From: Pomphorhynchus laevis
Lineage: Eukaryota; Acanthocephala; Palaeacanthocephala; Echinorhynchida; Pomphorhynchidae
Assembly: GCA_012934845.2 (NCBI GenBank)
Contig: WNNJ02002862.1
Span: 1 to 64,000 of the forward strand
Length of the DNA stretch: 64,000 nt
Reading direction: 5' to 3'
Part shown: positions 1 through 12,227 of the stretch, in pieces
How positions within the stretch are numbered: position 1 is the first letter of the stretch
Layout: every line of letters begins with the position of its first letter
The notes under the pieces: generated by a model
Database searches by the model: none
The model's input: only the letters and a program-made list of their open reading frames with translations
What the model was told of the DNA's origin: nothing
Program-made: the position numbers and the translations under genes

Positions 1-180
1 ATAATATATTATATTTATAATATATAATATAAATATATATTACAAATATATATTTTATATTTAAATATAAATATATATTATATTTATAAATATTTATTTA
101 TATATATTATATTTTTATATTTTTATAATATAAAATTATATTTAAAATATTTAAAATATTATAATATTATAAAATATTTC
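1..180. repeat. AT-only low-complexity tract
   Basis: The window opens with about 180 bases built almost only from A and T in short TATA/TTTA runs. I see no coding potential in it. Confidence 0.8.
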
Positions 181-525
181 CTGTAAAATATTTCTTACAC
201 AAGTGTTGCCTTACGAAGATTATCGTTGGTAACATCTGTAATTTTTCGTATTTCATTTGTCCATGAAGTAAAACGATTCTAATCTCATAAAAATTAAATT
301 GAATATAATTGTCCATTTTTTATTGACTACCTTATCGTCTTCTTTGTCTACGGGTGGTGCTATTCTATCAGTTTTACTAAGCGATTTTAATGTGTCTTCT
401 TTAATGGCGTTCATGATACTTAACTTTTCTAATTGATTGAACTAAACAATAAATGCAAAGCAAACATTGAAACGAAAGTTATGATTGGACTTTTGATAAG
501 CGGGCTTTGTAGACAGTATAAATAT

Positions 526-555
526 TTCAAAACGGTTATACATAACCGTTTTGAA
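526..555. repeat. Perfect 14-bp inverted repeat
   Basis: Arms 526-539 and 542-555 are exact reverse complements around a 2-bp centre, and would form a 14-bp hairpin. The sense is unknown. A shorter piece of the arm recurs near 756. Confidence 0.7.
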
Positions 556-604
556 AAGATTTTATAACCATATATATGTTAATATAATATCCTATATTGT
601 ACAA

Positions 605-720
605 TAGGATATCCTCTTTATTATACTCGACGTTTATAAATGCATTGGTCATACATGGCCTGAAATGTATATCAGTTAGTTTGTCCGCTGTAATATCAGT
701 GCTAGGGTTGAGTTGTTTTA
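605..720 (-). pseudogene. Decayed partial copy of the last exon of the gene at 1586-2971
   Basis: Read on the minus strand, this stretch encodes a peptide clearly related to the last exon at 1586-1786: both share QLNP, DITADKLT and FRPCM. It lacks the upstream exon and drifts into AT-rich sequence at both ends. It is about 85% identical to the intact copy by eye. It is a dead duplicate of the neighbouring host gene, about 1 kb away and in the same orientation. Confidence 0.7.
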
Positions 721-1585
721 TAACATTTATATAACCTTATATAAATGGTAATATATACAAAACGGTTCCTAGAATTTTCATAGTTATCATGACGGCCACA
801 CGAGAAACATGTGAAATGTGATAAAATGTGTTCTCAATTTATCCTTTTTAAAATAATGGACCATATTTACTTTGACAATATACTTTTTACTCTAGGTTAT
901 TTTTAAAAATTAAAATGTATACTTTAAATAAATTATAAGAACACAATCTACGATTGAATGATAGTGTATATTTCAAAAGGTGACTATTTTCACATCTCAA
1001 CCCACTGCTTTACTTATAATAAGGTTTTTTTTAGAAAAATAACTTCGTTACAATGGATCAATCGTTATAAATATTTTGATAAAATAATCTCAAGTCTTAA
1101 CTTTCAAAGATCCAAAACCATAGATGTTCAATCATATAAATAAGGATAAGTTATATCCAAAAATAAAAATAAAATATTAATAAAAAATAAAAAATTGTAT
1201 AAATATATTTGTATTAATAATACAATAAATCCAATATATGCAGTGTATTATCTATTTTAGAGTTTCAAAGAGTACGATTCAAAACTCGATAAGATAATAT
1301 ATAATTCAATTTGAAACTAGACAAAAATAAATTTTTGGCATTTATCTTTTTTAACAAATATTAATATTAAATAATAATTTAATAAATATATTATAATTAT
1401 TTATTAATAATTTAATAATTACATTTATTAATTCATCTTTGACATTTTTAGTGACATAATGACTAAGTAGAAGGCTAAAATTTCTAAATTAGTAGCAATA
1501 ATTACAATATCGTCATAGTTCACGCTGCTGTCACCAATCTCGTAATCTCTCGTAAACTGATAGGTCTAAAGGTAACAAGTGTAGT

Positions 1586-2971
1586 TTATAAGCTAAATGC
1601 AGCTCTTACACTATCAAGAGGTACAATATCCTCTTTAACAGACTCGACATTTAGAAATGCATTGGCCATACATGGCCTGAAAAGTATTTCAGTTAGTTTG
1701 TCCGCTGTAATATCAGTGTTAGGGTTGAGTTGTTTTAATAGGGCAGTCATTTGCATAAGTGACGCATACACTCTTGGGTATTCAGTCTAGCAAAGCATTT
1801 TAATTTTAATTAAATGTACATAGATACCTTAATAACTTTGCTGTGAAATGCTATAGCATTTTTTGTACTTAAAGAAAAATCTAGCTGGGATTCCAACTCT
1901 TGTTCTATGTTCAGCAATCGATCTAACTTCTCACTGTAAACAAATTTAAATTTAAATTTATTTTAATTTAAATTAAAATTACAACTTGATATTAAAATAC
2001 TCAATTATGAAAGAAAATAATTTGCCAAAATTTTTAGATTTTTACTAGATTCTTTAAACAAAATCCTTTAATAATTGAATGGTAAAATATTTTTTATTAA
2101 AGTTAATTTATCGTTTCGGATTATTTCTGACCTTAGAAAACCTTAGAAATTTGAAACCTTAGAAATAAAAACCTTAGAAATTTGAAACCTTAGAAATAAA
2201 ACCTTAGAAATTTGATTACGGCGTCAACAAAATTATAACAAAATTAAGTAAAGTTCAAACAATCATGTAATATGTACCTATTGTTTTAATAACAATCCAA
2301 AAATCTCAAATTATAATAATTTCAAGGCAACTACGAATTAATAAATAATTAATAATTAATAATTCAATTATTTAATAAATAATTGAATTTAAAAAGTATA
2401 CATTTATAAATTTAATGTCATCATTGGATAACAAATTAGATGATTCAAAATTAACAATTAAATATAAATTTTAATAACAAATAGATAAATTTAAGTAATA
2501 AAAATAATATCTAAATCAATTTAAATCAATTTATTTAAATTAAATACCCGGCACAGTAACTGTTTCGATTAAAATCGATGAAAAGTTGTTAAATCGATGA
2601 AAAGCGAGTTGTAAACGTTAAGAATCGCATATTAAATAAAGTATTAAATAAGAAAGAGCGACACAAAATAATTTATTAATAAATTATTAAGTGGTGAAGT
2701 GAATTAAGTTGATAAAATATTAAAATGATCAATAAAGTTAAAAATATTCTCCAATATATTGCGGTTATTACGTTTCATTCTGTATCACTTTATTTGCATG
2801 CTCAGCAAAAGATCTTCGAAATGTAGGTTCTCCTGTCGAATCATCACTATATTTATCCTAAATTACGTATCGTGAACAAACATTATATAATGAGCACATT
2901 CCAATTACCACAAATTCAACGGGAACAGTATATTCATATTGCTTGACCTTTTTGTTATAATCGGTAAGATT
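1586..2971 (-). CDS. Unrecognised host gene, last four exons
   Basis: Four exons can be chained on the minus strand with phases that agree: 2882-2971 (30 codons from NLTDYNKK), 2772-2857 (starts DKYSDDSTG, ends phase 2), 1828-1933 (EKLDRLLNIEQELE, acceptor tttacag) and 1786-1586 (TEYPRVYASLMQ to a stop after RAAFSL). The last intron is 41 bp (1787-1827). The gap 2858-2881 is only 24 bp; it has GT and AG ends and contains an in-frame stop, so it is either an extremely short intron or a break. The product is helical and acidic. The tail MQMTALLKQL...DITADKLTEILFRPCM loosely resembles the last helices of RhoGAP domains, but I do not claim that identity. Upstream exons are missing or lie beyond a LINE fragment. 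Confidence 0.55.
2150..2215. repeat. Short tandem repeat (CCTTAGAAAT type)
   Basis: CCTTAGAAATTTGAAA and CCTTAGAAATAAAA alternate about five times. It is a local microsatellite-like array in the intron between 1933 and 2772. Confidence 0.7.
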
Positions 2972-3032
2972 CTAAATTGAGTTAGCATAATTATGTAAAT
3001 TATATCATTACTTAAAGGTTATATTATTTGTC

Positions 3033-3375
3033 TCCTGGCCCACGATCCACATCCGCATACAACTCGGCCTTCTCGTAACTTTTTGTCTCATGGCTGCCCC
3101 CCCCATCGTTCATCAATCTCCCTTTAGATGACACTCGCCCCACCTCTCTATCACTGCGTTCCCGTAATTCTCTCTTACTCTACGTTCCCAATTACTCCAA
3201 CAACTACGGTCTCCGATCCTTCCTTGTCGCATCCCCACTCGCCTGGAATCAGCTCCCACTCGACGTCCGTCACGCTTCCTCCTTTATTGCATTCAAATGC
3301 CGCCTCCGTACCCACCTTCTCGAAACATGATTTAGATTTTTTTTAGATTTCTGGCACGCATTTGCCACGTACAAA
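3033..3375 (+). mobile_element. L2/CR1-like LINE, 5'-truncated 3' end
   Basis: This is the 3' terminus of the L2/CR1-like family seen at 22-28 kb, here on the plus strand. The nucleotide sequence matches the copy at 26906-27300 closely, including the C-terminal peptide region read as SLRSRNSLLL, FGLRSFLVA and SPLAWNQLPL in one frame. It ends shortly after the ORF stop in a T-rich tail. Short 5'-truncated pieces like this are the usual outcome of target-primed reverse transcription. Confidence 0.8.
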
Positions 3376-3879
3376 TAAATCTGTTTTTATTACTTAAAAT
3401 TTACTTGAAGTTTATAATCGTGTAAAGTATAATATGATATAATATAATTAATATAATATAATTTAATATATAATATAATATGTTATAATATTATATTGTG
3501 CTATCTCATTAAAGTTGGGTAGTGTGTAAAAGCACACAACCGAATTGAAAATAACGTAATCAAATGAAAAATGTTTAAATGAAATCAGTATTACAAATCA
3601 AAATTAAGAAAATATTTCTTTTTTTCGCAATATTGTCTTATATCTCTCTAATATTTCACAATTTTAATTTCGTTTAAAAAGTTCAGGATGGATCGAAAGT
3701 ATATTCAATTTTCTGCATGTTTGTTTTGAGTTTCAATTAGCGTTTCAATTTGAGTTTCAATTTCAATACATTGATTTTCAATGTATATGTGACTTTGAAA
3801 ATATTTAAAATTCAATTTTAAAATGCATATTTGAATTAATTTTTAAAAATAATTTTTATGTAGACAAAACATAAAACTG

Positions 3880-4217
3880 CTAAAAACAGGGAATGTATCC
3901 CCATAAAGTGGCCACTTGTTCAACAAAAGCTGTGAATTTTCTTAAACCGCTGAAAATTTAATAGTTTATTAAATCACGGAAGCTTGAAAGTTAGTAGAAT
4001 TGAAATATCTGGCACTGTATTGTCACTGTATATATAAAATTTGATGAATTTTACTTAAATGATTTGTAAAAAATATTTTAAATTCGATAAATTTGCTAAA
4101 TGGTCAATATTTACAGTTGACAAATGGCATTTTGGAGATTCAATAAGAAACTTCCAATCCTTTGAAGTATCTTTCAGATAATTTAAGCTTGTACTTTTAT
4201 AATTGCATCCGTCACAC
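3880..4217 (-). other. Two possible host exons, unrecognised
   Basis: On the minus strand a pyrimidine-rich acceptor (ttttgttttatag) precedes an open stretch 4217-4055 reading CDGCNYKSTSLNYL, DWKFLIESPKCHLS and LANLSNLKYF, with a CxxC pair at its start. A second acceptor precedes 3949-3880, which reads GLRKFTAFVEQVATLWGYIPCF then a stop. I could not join the two in a consistent phase, so they may be one terminal exon and chance, or parts of a decayed gene. Confidence 0.25.
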
Positions 4218-4229
4218 CTATAAAACAAA

Positions 4230-6530
4230 AGTTTTTTTATGATGAATTATATAATAATTATTTAAGAAAATAATATGAATGCATTCATAATGAAATTCAT
4301 GGTTTGCAACACGATCCTGAAACGTGTTGCAAAACAACACGACAAAACATTTAATTTCATGTACAAAAAGCAGCTCGAAATATTTTCTGTGAATAGCAAA
4401 ATTAAATGTAACATGAAAATATAATAATTGAAAATAATATTAAAATATAACACACAAAAGGAATAAATTTTCAGAATATAAATACATACGATTTTAGTTT
4501 GACTCGATTTTATCAAGTCACTGTTCTATAACGGATAAAAAGGGTATAAAGGTTGAATTAGATAATAAAACTATACCTATATTATATTAAAATCTAAAAT
4601 TACATAAAAATCCAATAAAACCGAGATTCATATGTAGTGCGTTTAAATGTACATTAAAACCACTTTCTGTCTATATGAATAAAATACTTAAAGTAATTAA
4701 AGCACACTTTAAAAAATTAGATATTTAAAGTGAATGCTTGTTATTGATACATAAATGGACTTTAGCAACATGGACTAAATATAAAATGTTCGAGAAATTT
4801 TAGAAATATTAAAGACGCAAATTACTTTTTGAACTTGTAGACCAAAAATTTAATATGAGTCCCCTATAAAAACTTACATTTTTTTATCAGATTTGGAATA
4901 AAATTATAGCGAAAACAAGTTTAAATGTAAAAAATAAAGATACATAATATGTCACCAGTAATGAATCCATGGAAACACGATTACAATGAACTATATTAGG
5001 ATATTTGACGTTAAATTTACGATCAAGGTATAATTAGATTTACTTTTTATTTTAATCAAATGTTCAATTGTAATTTGTCATCAGTAAAATAATGAAATAA
5101 ATATAATTTAAGAATAAAATAATTTATATTCTAAGATATAAACATAATATATTTAAATTATATATTATTTTTAAATTCATAAATATAATATTATAAAATT
5201 ATAAAGTATTTACTAATATTTCTTGAGTAAATAGATCATGAAACAAAGATAATTAAGAACTATATTTTAAAATAAGCAGTTAAATTAAAACAATATATAT
5301 GTTTATATTATATATTGTGTAACAACAAATATTATTATATATATTTTGTTTGAGAACAACAAGTCCTTATACATAGTAGTATATAGTCCTTAATAGTAAT
5401 ATATAGTCCTTATGAATCATAATCCTTATATAAGGACTAAATGTATCGTTTTTGAATAAACATAAATAATATTTTAAATGCTAACCATTAAAATGAATTT
5501 AAATTTATTGAATTACCGTTTGGCGTACATGATGTAAATTAATATGATTATTATTAATAAAGATTACTTTTTAATTGTAATACAATAATTAAATAATATT
5601 TTAAATGTCAATGTTTAAATTTATTGAATTACCGTTTGGCGTACATGATGTAAATTAATATGATTATTATTAATAAAGATTACTTTTTAATTGTAATACA
5701 ATTAAAGCTTTTGAACTCGCTTTTGAATTAAGATTTAATGCAATTTCAGTTAAATTTAGACTGACTAAACCCGTCAATTTAAGATTTTAGTTAAATGAGT
5801 AGCTCATAAGACGTTAACACAAATAATTAGAAACCACAAATAACAAAGTAATTGATTAATTAAGTAATTAATTATTTTTTTACAATTTAATAATGTTATT
5901 AAAATTTAGTTAACAAAATGTTATTTTAATAATTACAAAATTGAATAATTTTGGTCACGAAACAAATAATTTTTGATTTGAATTTTAGAATTATTTTGTT
6001 CTCTAAAGTTTATAATTTTTGTTTTTGCTTCAAAAATTTAAATTTAGCAGATAGAAAGTAGAGGCTTTGCAGTTAGCTAGTATAATATACAATAGTACTT
6101 CTGTATGTTCATATATATTCATATATACTTTATCTAAATACTTCAATATTTAAATTTTAATAACTACAAAATTGAATATTTTTGATGATCGGGAATCGCA
6201 GGAATTAATCATAATTCATCGATTAATGATATTAAATGTTATATTGCTACCCAATATCAAAACAATTATTTTTTTAAACGGCGTACAAAATTTAGATCTC
6301 GTCTAATATTTTCTTAAAAAGACTGCCGTTCGTTTTAGCTCTCGTCTCCACTGTATTCAGTTAGTATGTATTACACCCATGTGCTCCATTAAATTTAATT
6401 GGAATGCGCTTTCTAACTGTAACTATAATTTACATTTCTAATTTTTACGTGCTTTTGGATTAATAAAACCAGTACATTAGTTTTGTTAGTTCACCAGATA
6501 AACCGTAATTAATTATAGTTTTGTGTTTCC
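4230..6530. other. AT-rich intergenic DNA with a 94-bp direct duplication
   Basis: I see no gene here. A block of about 94 bp beginning TTTATTGAATTACCGTTTGG occurs at about 5502-5595 and again at about 5616-5705, nearly identical, which is a recent local duplication. The rest is AT-rich. Confidence 0.6.
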
Positions 6531-6534
6531 CATT

Positions 6535-6760
6535 TCAGTCTCTCATGATCGTTTATCCGTTTTGATATTGTGAACCACTCAATCTTGTTACCTTGTCTTA
6601 GACATTACATTTTTTCCGCTTCTACAGTCTCTTCGTTTGTTTCATATATGTCAAGCCGCACTTTTCCAATCCATTGTAACTCCTACTCATTTCCATCTGT
6701 TCTTTAAGTTAAAGTCCCACAATGCTCTCTCTATTCGGACCGTTTCTTTTAGCATTTCTA
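6535..6760 (+). mobile_element. Strongly degraded L2/CR1-like RT fragment
   Basis: Across frames the plus strand reads NHSILLPCLRHY, FSASTVSSFVSYMSSRTF and NSYSFPSV. This aligns with the RT segment DHSILLHRLRHDYGFSLPTV of the copy at 23.3-24.5 kb. Several frame changes are needed. It is an old 5'- and 3'-truncated piece. Confidence 0.5.
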
Positions 6761-7438
6761 AAAATGATTTTATCAGTTTATCAGTTTAATTAAAAAGCTA
6801 TTAAATGCTTTGTGGATACAAAATATTAAAACAAAAATAATTTGTAGTGATAAACAATATTCTAATATTGCCATAGTAAGATTTGGTTTCGTTCATTTTT
6901 CAGTACTTATATGTTACTAACATGCATTCAATAGTAAAAATAACGTATTTAATTCCGCTTTAAAATTATAAAAAAGCAATATTGTTGTCTAGTTAGACTA
7001 TTTTTGTATATCAGCTCCTAGAAAATAAATTTAAAATAAATATAAAATTTTGTTCTAAATAAATTACTAAATAGAATTGTCACCGTATTTCCTAACTAAA
7101 TTCCAATTAAATTTAGTCGGACCAATGATTTTTAGCAGTCAATATAACCTATATGTACGTGCCTTACTGCTTACTACGTCCTTTAATTTATTAAAACATT
7201 TTATTAAAATATACAATTTATTTATTTTTTCTGAAAAATAAATAAAATAAATGAAAATATCTTAATGATAAAAAGGAATTTTATAACCGTATTTTTACAA
7301 ATCAATTAATATATTACGCTATGTATCAGAATAAAGATTAAAGGTCATTTAACTTTGGAATATAAAAATACGTCTCAATTTTCAAATTAATAATAAATTA
7401 TTTTTAATTTAATTTAATCTGTGAACTGAAATTCTTTT

Positions 7439-7535
7439 GGTTGTGACAGGACATTATCCTCACAGACATCAAGAATTATTGTTTCTATTCTTGTATCAAG
7501 AATAGTAACTGTGAGGATAATGTCAAGCCACAACC
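7439..7535. repeat. 27-bp imperfect inverted repeat, 43-bp spacer
   Basis: Arms 7439-7465 and 7509-7535 are reverse complements with small indels (core GACATTATCCTCACAG). The spacer holds its own smaller hairpin. It could be a MITE remnant or a decayed palindrome; no flanking target duplication is clear. Confidence 0.6.
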
Positions 7536-7559
7536 AGAATAATTATTTTTAATAAAAAT

Positions 7560-8190
7560 AAAAATAATTAGATTTGAACAAAAGCTAAAAGTAAGATAAA
7601 ATCCAAAAATCTCCGATCTCTAGCAGCAAAACTCGAAATTTAACAAAAATTAAAAGATAAAAATATTACCGTAAAAAATTTGAGAGATAATATACACAGC
7701 ATATTGTTATATTATATACATAACATATTGTTAAACAATTGTGTCACTAGTTAAAAATTGTATTGAATATAAATACTTACAAGCTTAACTATCAGGAATA
7801 ACAATCAACTTATTACATCTGATTACAATATCACACAATAAATATCATACAAGATAACATACAATCTTCAACGATTTCAAATCAATAAGCATATACTTAC
7901 ATTAGATCATACAAGATAAATCCGGTTCCTAAATCAATGGACTTGGGCTCGAAAGGTATGTAATTTTACTACAAATTTTGTTCTTATTCTCATCGTAAAA
8001 ATCGATGTACTGTGTCTACTGACACTGATGAAATACTCTTTGAGCAAATAAGACAATCATCATCTTATAAATTTATGGTCTCATGTAAAGACAATTTTCA
8101 ACCATCGCCAGCAAACCATGATGCTCTCCTAAACACTAAGTTTTATAACATTTTATAAAACTTTTACGTGATGATAGCAGAAGGTACAAG
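7560..8190. other. Intergenic, nothing recognised
   Basis: AT-rich sequence without a supported ORF, exon or repeat. Confidence 0.5.
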
Positions 8191-8199
8191 CTAAAACTA

Positions 8200-9060
8200 G
8201 CAAAACATTTACGTTATCAGAGCATCCGCTTCATATTGGTTACTTAAACCTTCGAAGGCTTTATCCCGATTTCCTTTCTTACTCGACAATATTGCTGATA
8301 ATCATTATGATATATTCTGTATTTCAGAATCTTGCTACATAGTGGAATATATGATAACCTGTTTAATGTTGTTATAAGTTAATAAGAGCGAATCGCTTTC
8401 CTCATATGCTAAGTGTGAGGAGTTCTAGCATTTGTTCGACATGATCTCTCAGCATCCAATATATCATATCTTTGTGATTCTGAATATTCATATAAGTGTC
8501 TGTCTTTTACCGTTAATCATCAATGGTTGAAATTAATTGTTTGTGTTGTTTGTCGATCTATATTTTTCATTTTTAGAGCAGATCGGCTTCAGGATTATTT
8601 ATCTGTTTTTCATCGCAACGATTTGTCCTTTTAAGTGACTTGTTAAGTCAATCAGCTTATCTGAAGTATTGCACTTAATCACAAGGCTTTATCAATTTGG
8701 ATCTCATGGCCCAGATAAAATTTCACCTTTTCTAATTAATGCGATTGGACAAACCGTAAGTAATGTCTTAACACATTTTCATATAGCCTGACCAATTCGT
8801 ATATTCATGCAACATGGATGTCTTCTATTGTTGTGCCAAACCCTAAAAAACAGCCGGCGACTTCTTGTTTAGATTTTCGCACTAACAGTTTGACCAGTGT
8901 TCTTTCTAAATTATTAGAACGAATTATTGCCAAAAGGCTACTCGAGCATCTAAACTTTAACAGCATTCGTGCACTATATATTGTAAAAACTCATTTCTTA
9001 AGATCACCACTAATGTCTTTAGAAATTTGTTTAATACGTTGGTTCGTCCACTGTTAAAGT
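8200..9060 (+). mobile_element. Degraded Jockey/CR1-like LINE (endonuclease to RT)
   Basis: The 5' part resembles the start of an APE-type endonuclease (LNLRRLYPDF, then a FDIICIS-like stretch about 8300-8330). The 3' part has a 79-codon open frame at 8818-9057 with PNPKKQPATSCLDFR and LTSVLSKLLERIIAKRLLEHL, the RT block usually reading DFRPISL..V.SK..E. The rest is broken by many frame changes. It is probably the same broad family as the element at 31.3-33.9 kb. Confidence 0.6.
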
Positions 9061-9239
9061 ATCCATTTCAGGCTTATTTCTTGGTCACCAAACAAGAAAA
9101 GACATAGTCGGATATTAGGCAATATTCTCGTTTATGTTCAAATAAGAGATTAAATTATGCATATCGATTATATTTGCTAAGAATTCAACCGATGTCATCA
9201 CGATTTCTGTTTCTTGACTTGATAGGGATGTATGCGCTT

Positions 9240-9720
9240 GTACACCGGTTGGAGGGTTATCCGAGTGATTCGATTGCATTACGTTCACCGATTTTAAGAT
9301 CAGTGAAATGACCGCGAATTTTACGAGCTAGCGCTTTTTTGTAAATGGAAATGAGAGAGTTTTGAATCGAATTAGGCCGAAGGTCTTTAGCACACGTAAC
9401 CTGTTTTTCTTTGGTACCCCCGATTGCTAATGTTAATGCCAGCAATACCAGATGGTAAAGCTAAAAGCATAGTGACGGCGACCTCCTTTCTCTGAATGTT
9501 GGTCAGAAGCTTATAAACGCGAGTAGAGAGTGGCGAATGGGTTTTGGAGGTTCCCGGAAGCGGACCCATGGAGTTAAGGATATCCGTAACTGAAAGATCC
9601 CTAATCTTAAAACCTCTTCAGGTGTTATCCAAAATGCTGGATACTGTCGCATAGGGTACTTTATATGTTGAATTCTCTACCTGAGGAAATCGATACCTCC
9701 CGGAGTCTCCATTTGTTCAA
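9240..9720 (-). mobile_element. Fragment of a CCHC-type LINE RT, minus strand
   Basis: Two overlapping minus-strand frames give PLPGTSKTHSPLSTRVY, REVAVTMLLA-like and KDLRPNSIQNSLISIYKKAL. The same blocks occur at 12726-13064 in another copy (KDLRPISIQNSLVSIYEKAL) and, more distantly, in the RT of the element at 37.2-41.8 kb (KDTRPITISNNIVMVYERAL). It is a truncated, frameshifted piece covering the start of the RT domain. Confidence 0.7.
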
Positions 9721-10002
9721 AAAATTATTAAATACAATGATATTCGAGAAGACAAAACACGATTTATAGACATATTTGCGGTGATTTGTTCTTCTTTCTT
9801 GTTGATTTCATTTTTTGTCTAATATTTTTTATTTTCATTTTCTTCCGAATTATGATCAGGCAAAATATCCTTATGGCTAGGCCTTGTAATAATAACTCCG
9901 TGCATAAGCCTGGTCGGTGAAACATCCCTGAAATAAATTTGTAATTTCACATAGGATATGTCATTATATATTGATTGCAGTTCATGCGCTCAATTCTAAA
10001 GA

Positions 10003-10232
10003 ATATGGAATACAGTTGAAGAAATATGTTAATCCACGCTATCTCTCTATACTAGTAAAAGACTAGTGTCCTAGAATCCGGGACAACTCCAGTGTCCCGG
10101 AAGCGGACACCTAGAGTTGAGGAAATCCGAAACCGAAAGATCCCTACTCCTGAAACCGCCCCAGGTGGTATCAGTATATGGAATACAATTGAAGAAATAT
10201 GTTAATCCACGCTATCTCTCTATACTAGTAAA
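10003..10232. repeat. 57-bp direct repeats flanking a small LINE fragment
   Basis: Copies 10003-10059 and 10176-10232 differ at one base. The 116 bp between them (10060-10175) match sequence just 5' of the RT piece at 9540-9720 (shared GGAAGCGGAC, GAAAGATCCCTA). This looks like an insertion of a CCHC-type LINE fragment with an unusually long target duplication, or a local duplication that captured it. Confidence 0.75.
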
Positions 10233-10424
10233 TGTTTACCAAAGTACACAATAATCTATTACAAATATGATGAATGTTAGAAAACATATTTCTAAAAAAA
10301 TTACATTTATACAATCACGCAATAAGTCATTTGATATTTAATTCATTTATTAATCGATTTCACTTGTGACCATTGAATTTTAAAATAAGTTTAATTTTAT
10401 TTAAAAAAAAACAATTAAAATACT

Positions 10425-11027
10425 TTAATCAACTGGTAGTGATTGCTGCTCTTTGAACATTTTCATAATGGTTTCAGTTGCACTCGGATCTAAATCTGAA
10501 CGAAAGTTTAGTTCATCATCAGGATACGTGCGAATTGAATCTTTAACATTAGCAAAATAATACGGATTCCACACGGATTGTATACTTGGGTAATCTGTGT
10601 GATGGTGATATATTAGTTTCTTTAGGTCGAATCCTTGTCGTGTGGTCATAAACATGATATATTCATTAACTTGTGATACTGAATAATTAGCGACACATAT
10701 TTCTTGTCTTCTCCCACCTAGGTAGTTACCGACTAGCTTTGGAACACTATGTCGCTTAGGTAAAACGTAGATACAGACGTTTGAGTGTTTCGAAGCAAAT
10801 TCCCTAAGATGCTGTTCCAGCCAGCATCTTATCCCATAACTCGTCGTATTTTCTTTGCAGAAATTAATCGATAAGCGTTGTAATGGACAAACATAACGCC
10901 CAGTTGGTAAATGCTCTCTTAGATAATCCTGTGGAATTTCAACAGGTTGACTGCGTTTTATAAAGCGCAGTGATGAGTAGTGATTTAAAATATGACTTTG
11001 TAGAAATTGTAAGAAATGCTTATTCAT
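10425..11027 (-). CDS. MRPL43: Mitochondrial ribosomal protein mL43
   Basis: A 200-codon single-exon ORF. mL43 is a large-subunit protein of the mitochondrial ribosome. Residues about 45-165 match the family core: PLQRLSINFCKENTTSYGIR, then the acidic/aromatic helix LEQHLREFASKHSNVCIYV, the motif VPKLVGNYLGGRRQEI, and the diagnostic HHHTDYPSIQSVWNPYYF (animal mL43 has FHTDNPSIQGQWHPF). Its length of 200 residues is in the usual range for animal homologues. The fold is the thioredoxin-like L51/S25/CI-B8 domain. Position, an ATG start and an uninterrupted frame amid decayed LINEs all indicate a live gene. No other host gene lies within 7 kb. An N-terminal mitochondrial targeting region is plausible (basic, few acids: MNKHFLQFLQSHILNHYSSL) but not proven. 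Confidence 0.93.
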   Translation of the reverse strand: MNKHFLQFLQSHILNHYSSLRFIKRSQPVEIPQDYLREHLPTGRYVCPLQRLSINFCKENTTSYGIRCWLEQHLREFASKHSNVCIYVLPKRHSVPKLVGNYLGGRRQEICVANYSVSQVNEYIMFMTTRQGFDLKKLIYHHHTDYPSIQSVWNPYYFANVKDSIRTYPDDELNFRSDLDPSATETIMKMFKEQQSLPVD

Positions 11028-11334
11028 CTACATTGCTAACAGATAAATAATAAATGAATTAAATAATAAATGATAAAAAATATTTAATATTTAAAATTAG
11101 TAAAAGATCAATCAGACAATTTATTAAAAATCACAAATGCTTGGTTGTTACATTTTAGTAACAACACTCAATGCATGCTCACCTATCCCGCTCAAAGTTT
11201 AAGTTTGACTGTGTTTTTCATCTTTATAGATATCAATGCACACTTAATATTGGAGCTCATTGCAATAAAAGGATATGCATCATTCATGATCAAATTGATC
11301 GATTTTAGAATTCTCTAACGGCTGATATATTGAG

Positions 11335-11720
11335 CAGGGTAACACCTTAGTATAGATAGTCTTTCAGATCAACACATATTATTTATATAGCCCACTTAAC
11401 GTAATCTAATGTTATCTTAACAAAACCAATATTAATGATAAAGAAGGTGTATATCTAGATATGAACATTAAATTAACATTAACTAAAACTACTATTAATT
11501 TATATCGTAAAGATGACATATTTAAATTTACAAGAAACATATTTTTGTATGAACATTCATGCATATAATATAGTGCAACACTTTAGTATAGATAGTCACT
11601 CAGATCAAAAAATATATAAAAAATAAAATTATATATCATACTTAATGTAATTTTTTGCATATTTTATAGTGAGCTATATTTTATAGCCTACTTAACGTCA
11701 TCTACTGTTATCTATACCAT
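11335..11720. repeat. Diverged direct duplication, about 236-bp spacing
   Basis: A block containing TTAGTATAGATAGTC, then CAGATCAA and finally CTTAACGT.ATCTA.TGTTATCT occurs at 11345-11420 and again at 11580-11715, with the second copy internally expanded. There is no coding potential. Confidence 0.6.
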
Positions 11721-12227
11721 TTTTACAAATATTAAGTTGAGGATATAAAAAATTAAAATTTATAATTTTAATTTTTTCTTAGTTTTTATTTTAATTTTTA
11801 ATTTAAATGTAAATTTTTGTGAGCCGTCAAAACAGCCTTATGGCTATGATCTGTAAATAAATAGTTAATATCTCCACCAATGTACGCCGTCTATACGTAC
11901 AATCTCTTATGTGCATTCTTATTTTCTAAAAACTGTTATTTTTTACAATTTTGATCATTAAAGGTACGTTTCTTAAAATCTCGTGCAAATATTTTACTAA
12001 AGATTACTTTAGATCACATTTAAGTACATATGGGATTATTTTAGAATAATTTGTCAAAAAAAGTCATTTCCCCGCATTACTATGTTCTTGCAAAAATCCA
12101 CTTTGGACTTGTACTCTCATCAGTATGATCTATTTAATCATTTTAGTACAGTGTGGCATGGAATATGTTGTTGGCATCAACACGTTATGTTTATTTAAAT
12201 ATTTTAAAATTACTGACATTTTTGATG

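Noticed and set aside
4262-4516. 84-codon minus-strand hydrophobic ORF
   Set aside because: Low-complexity hydrophobic translation of AT-rich DNA with no recognisable signature.
8020-8060. CTGATGAAAT near 8028 as a hammerhead core
   Set aside because: No GAAAC with a helix II partner and no UH strand with helix I or III pairing lies nearby.
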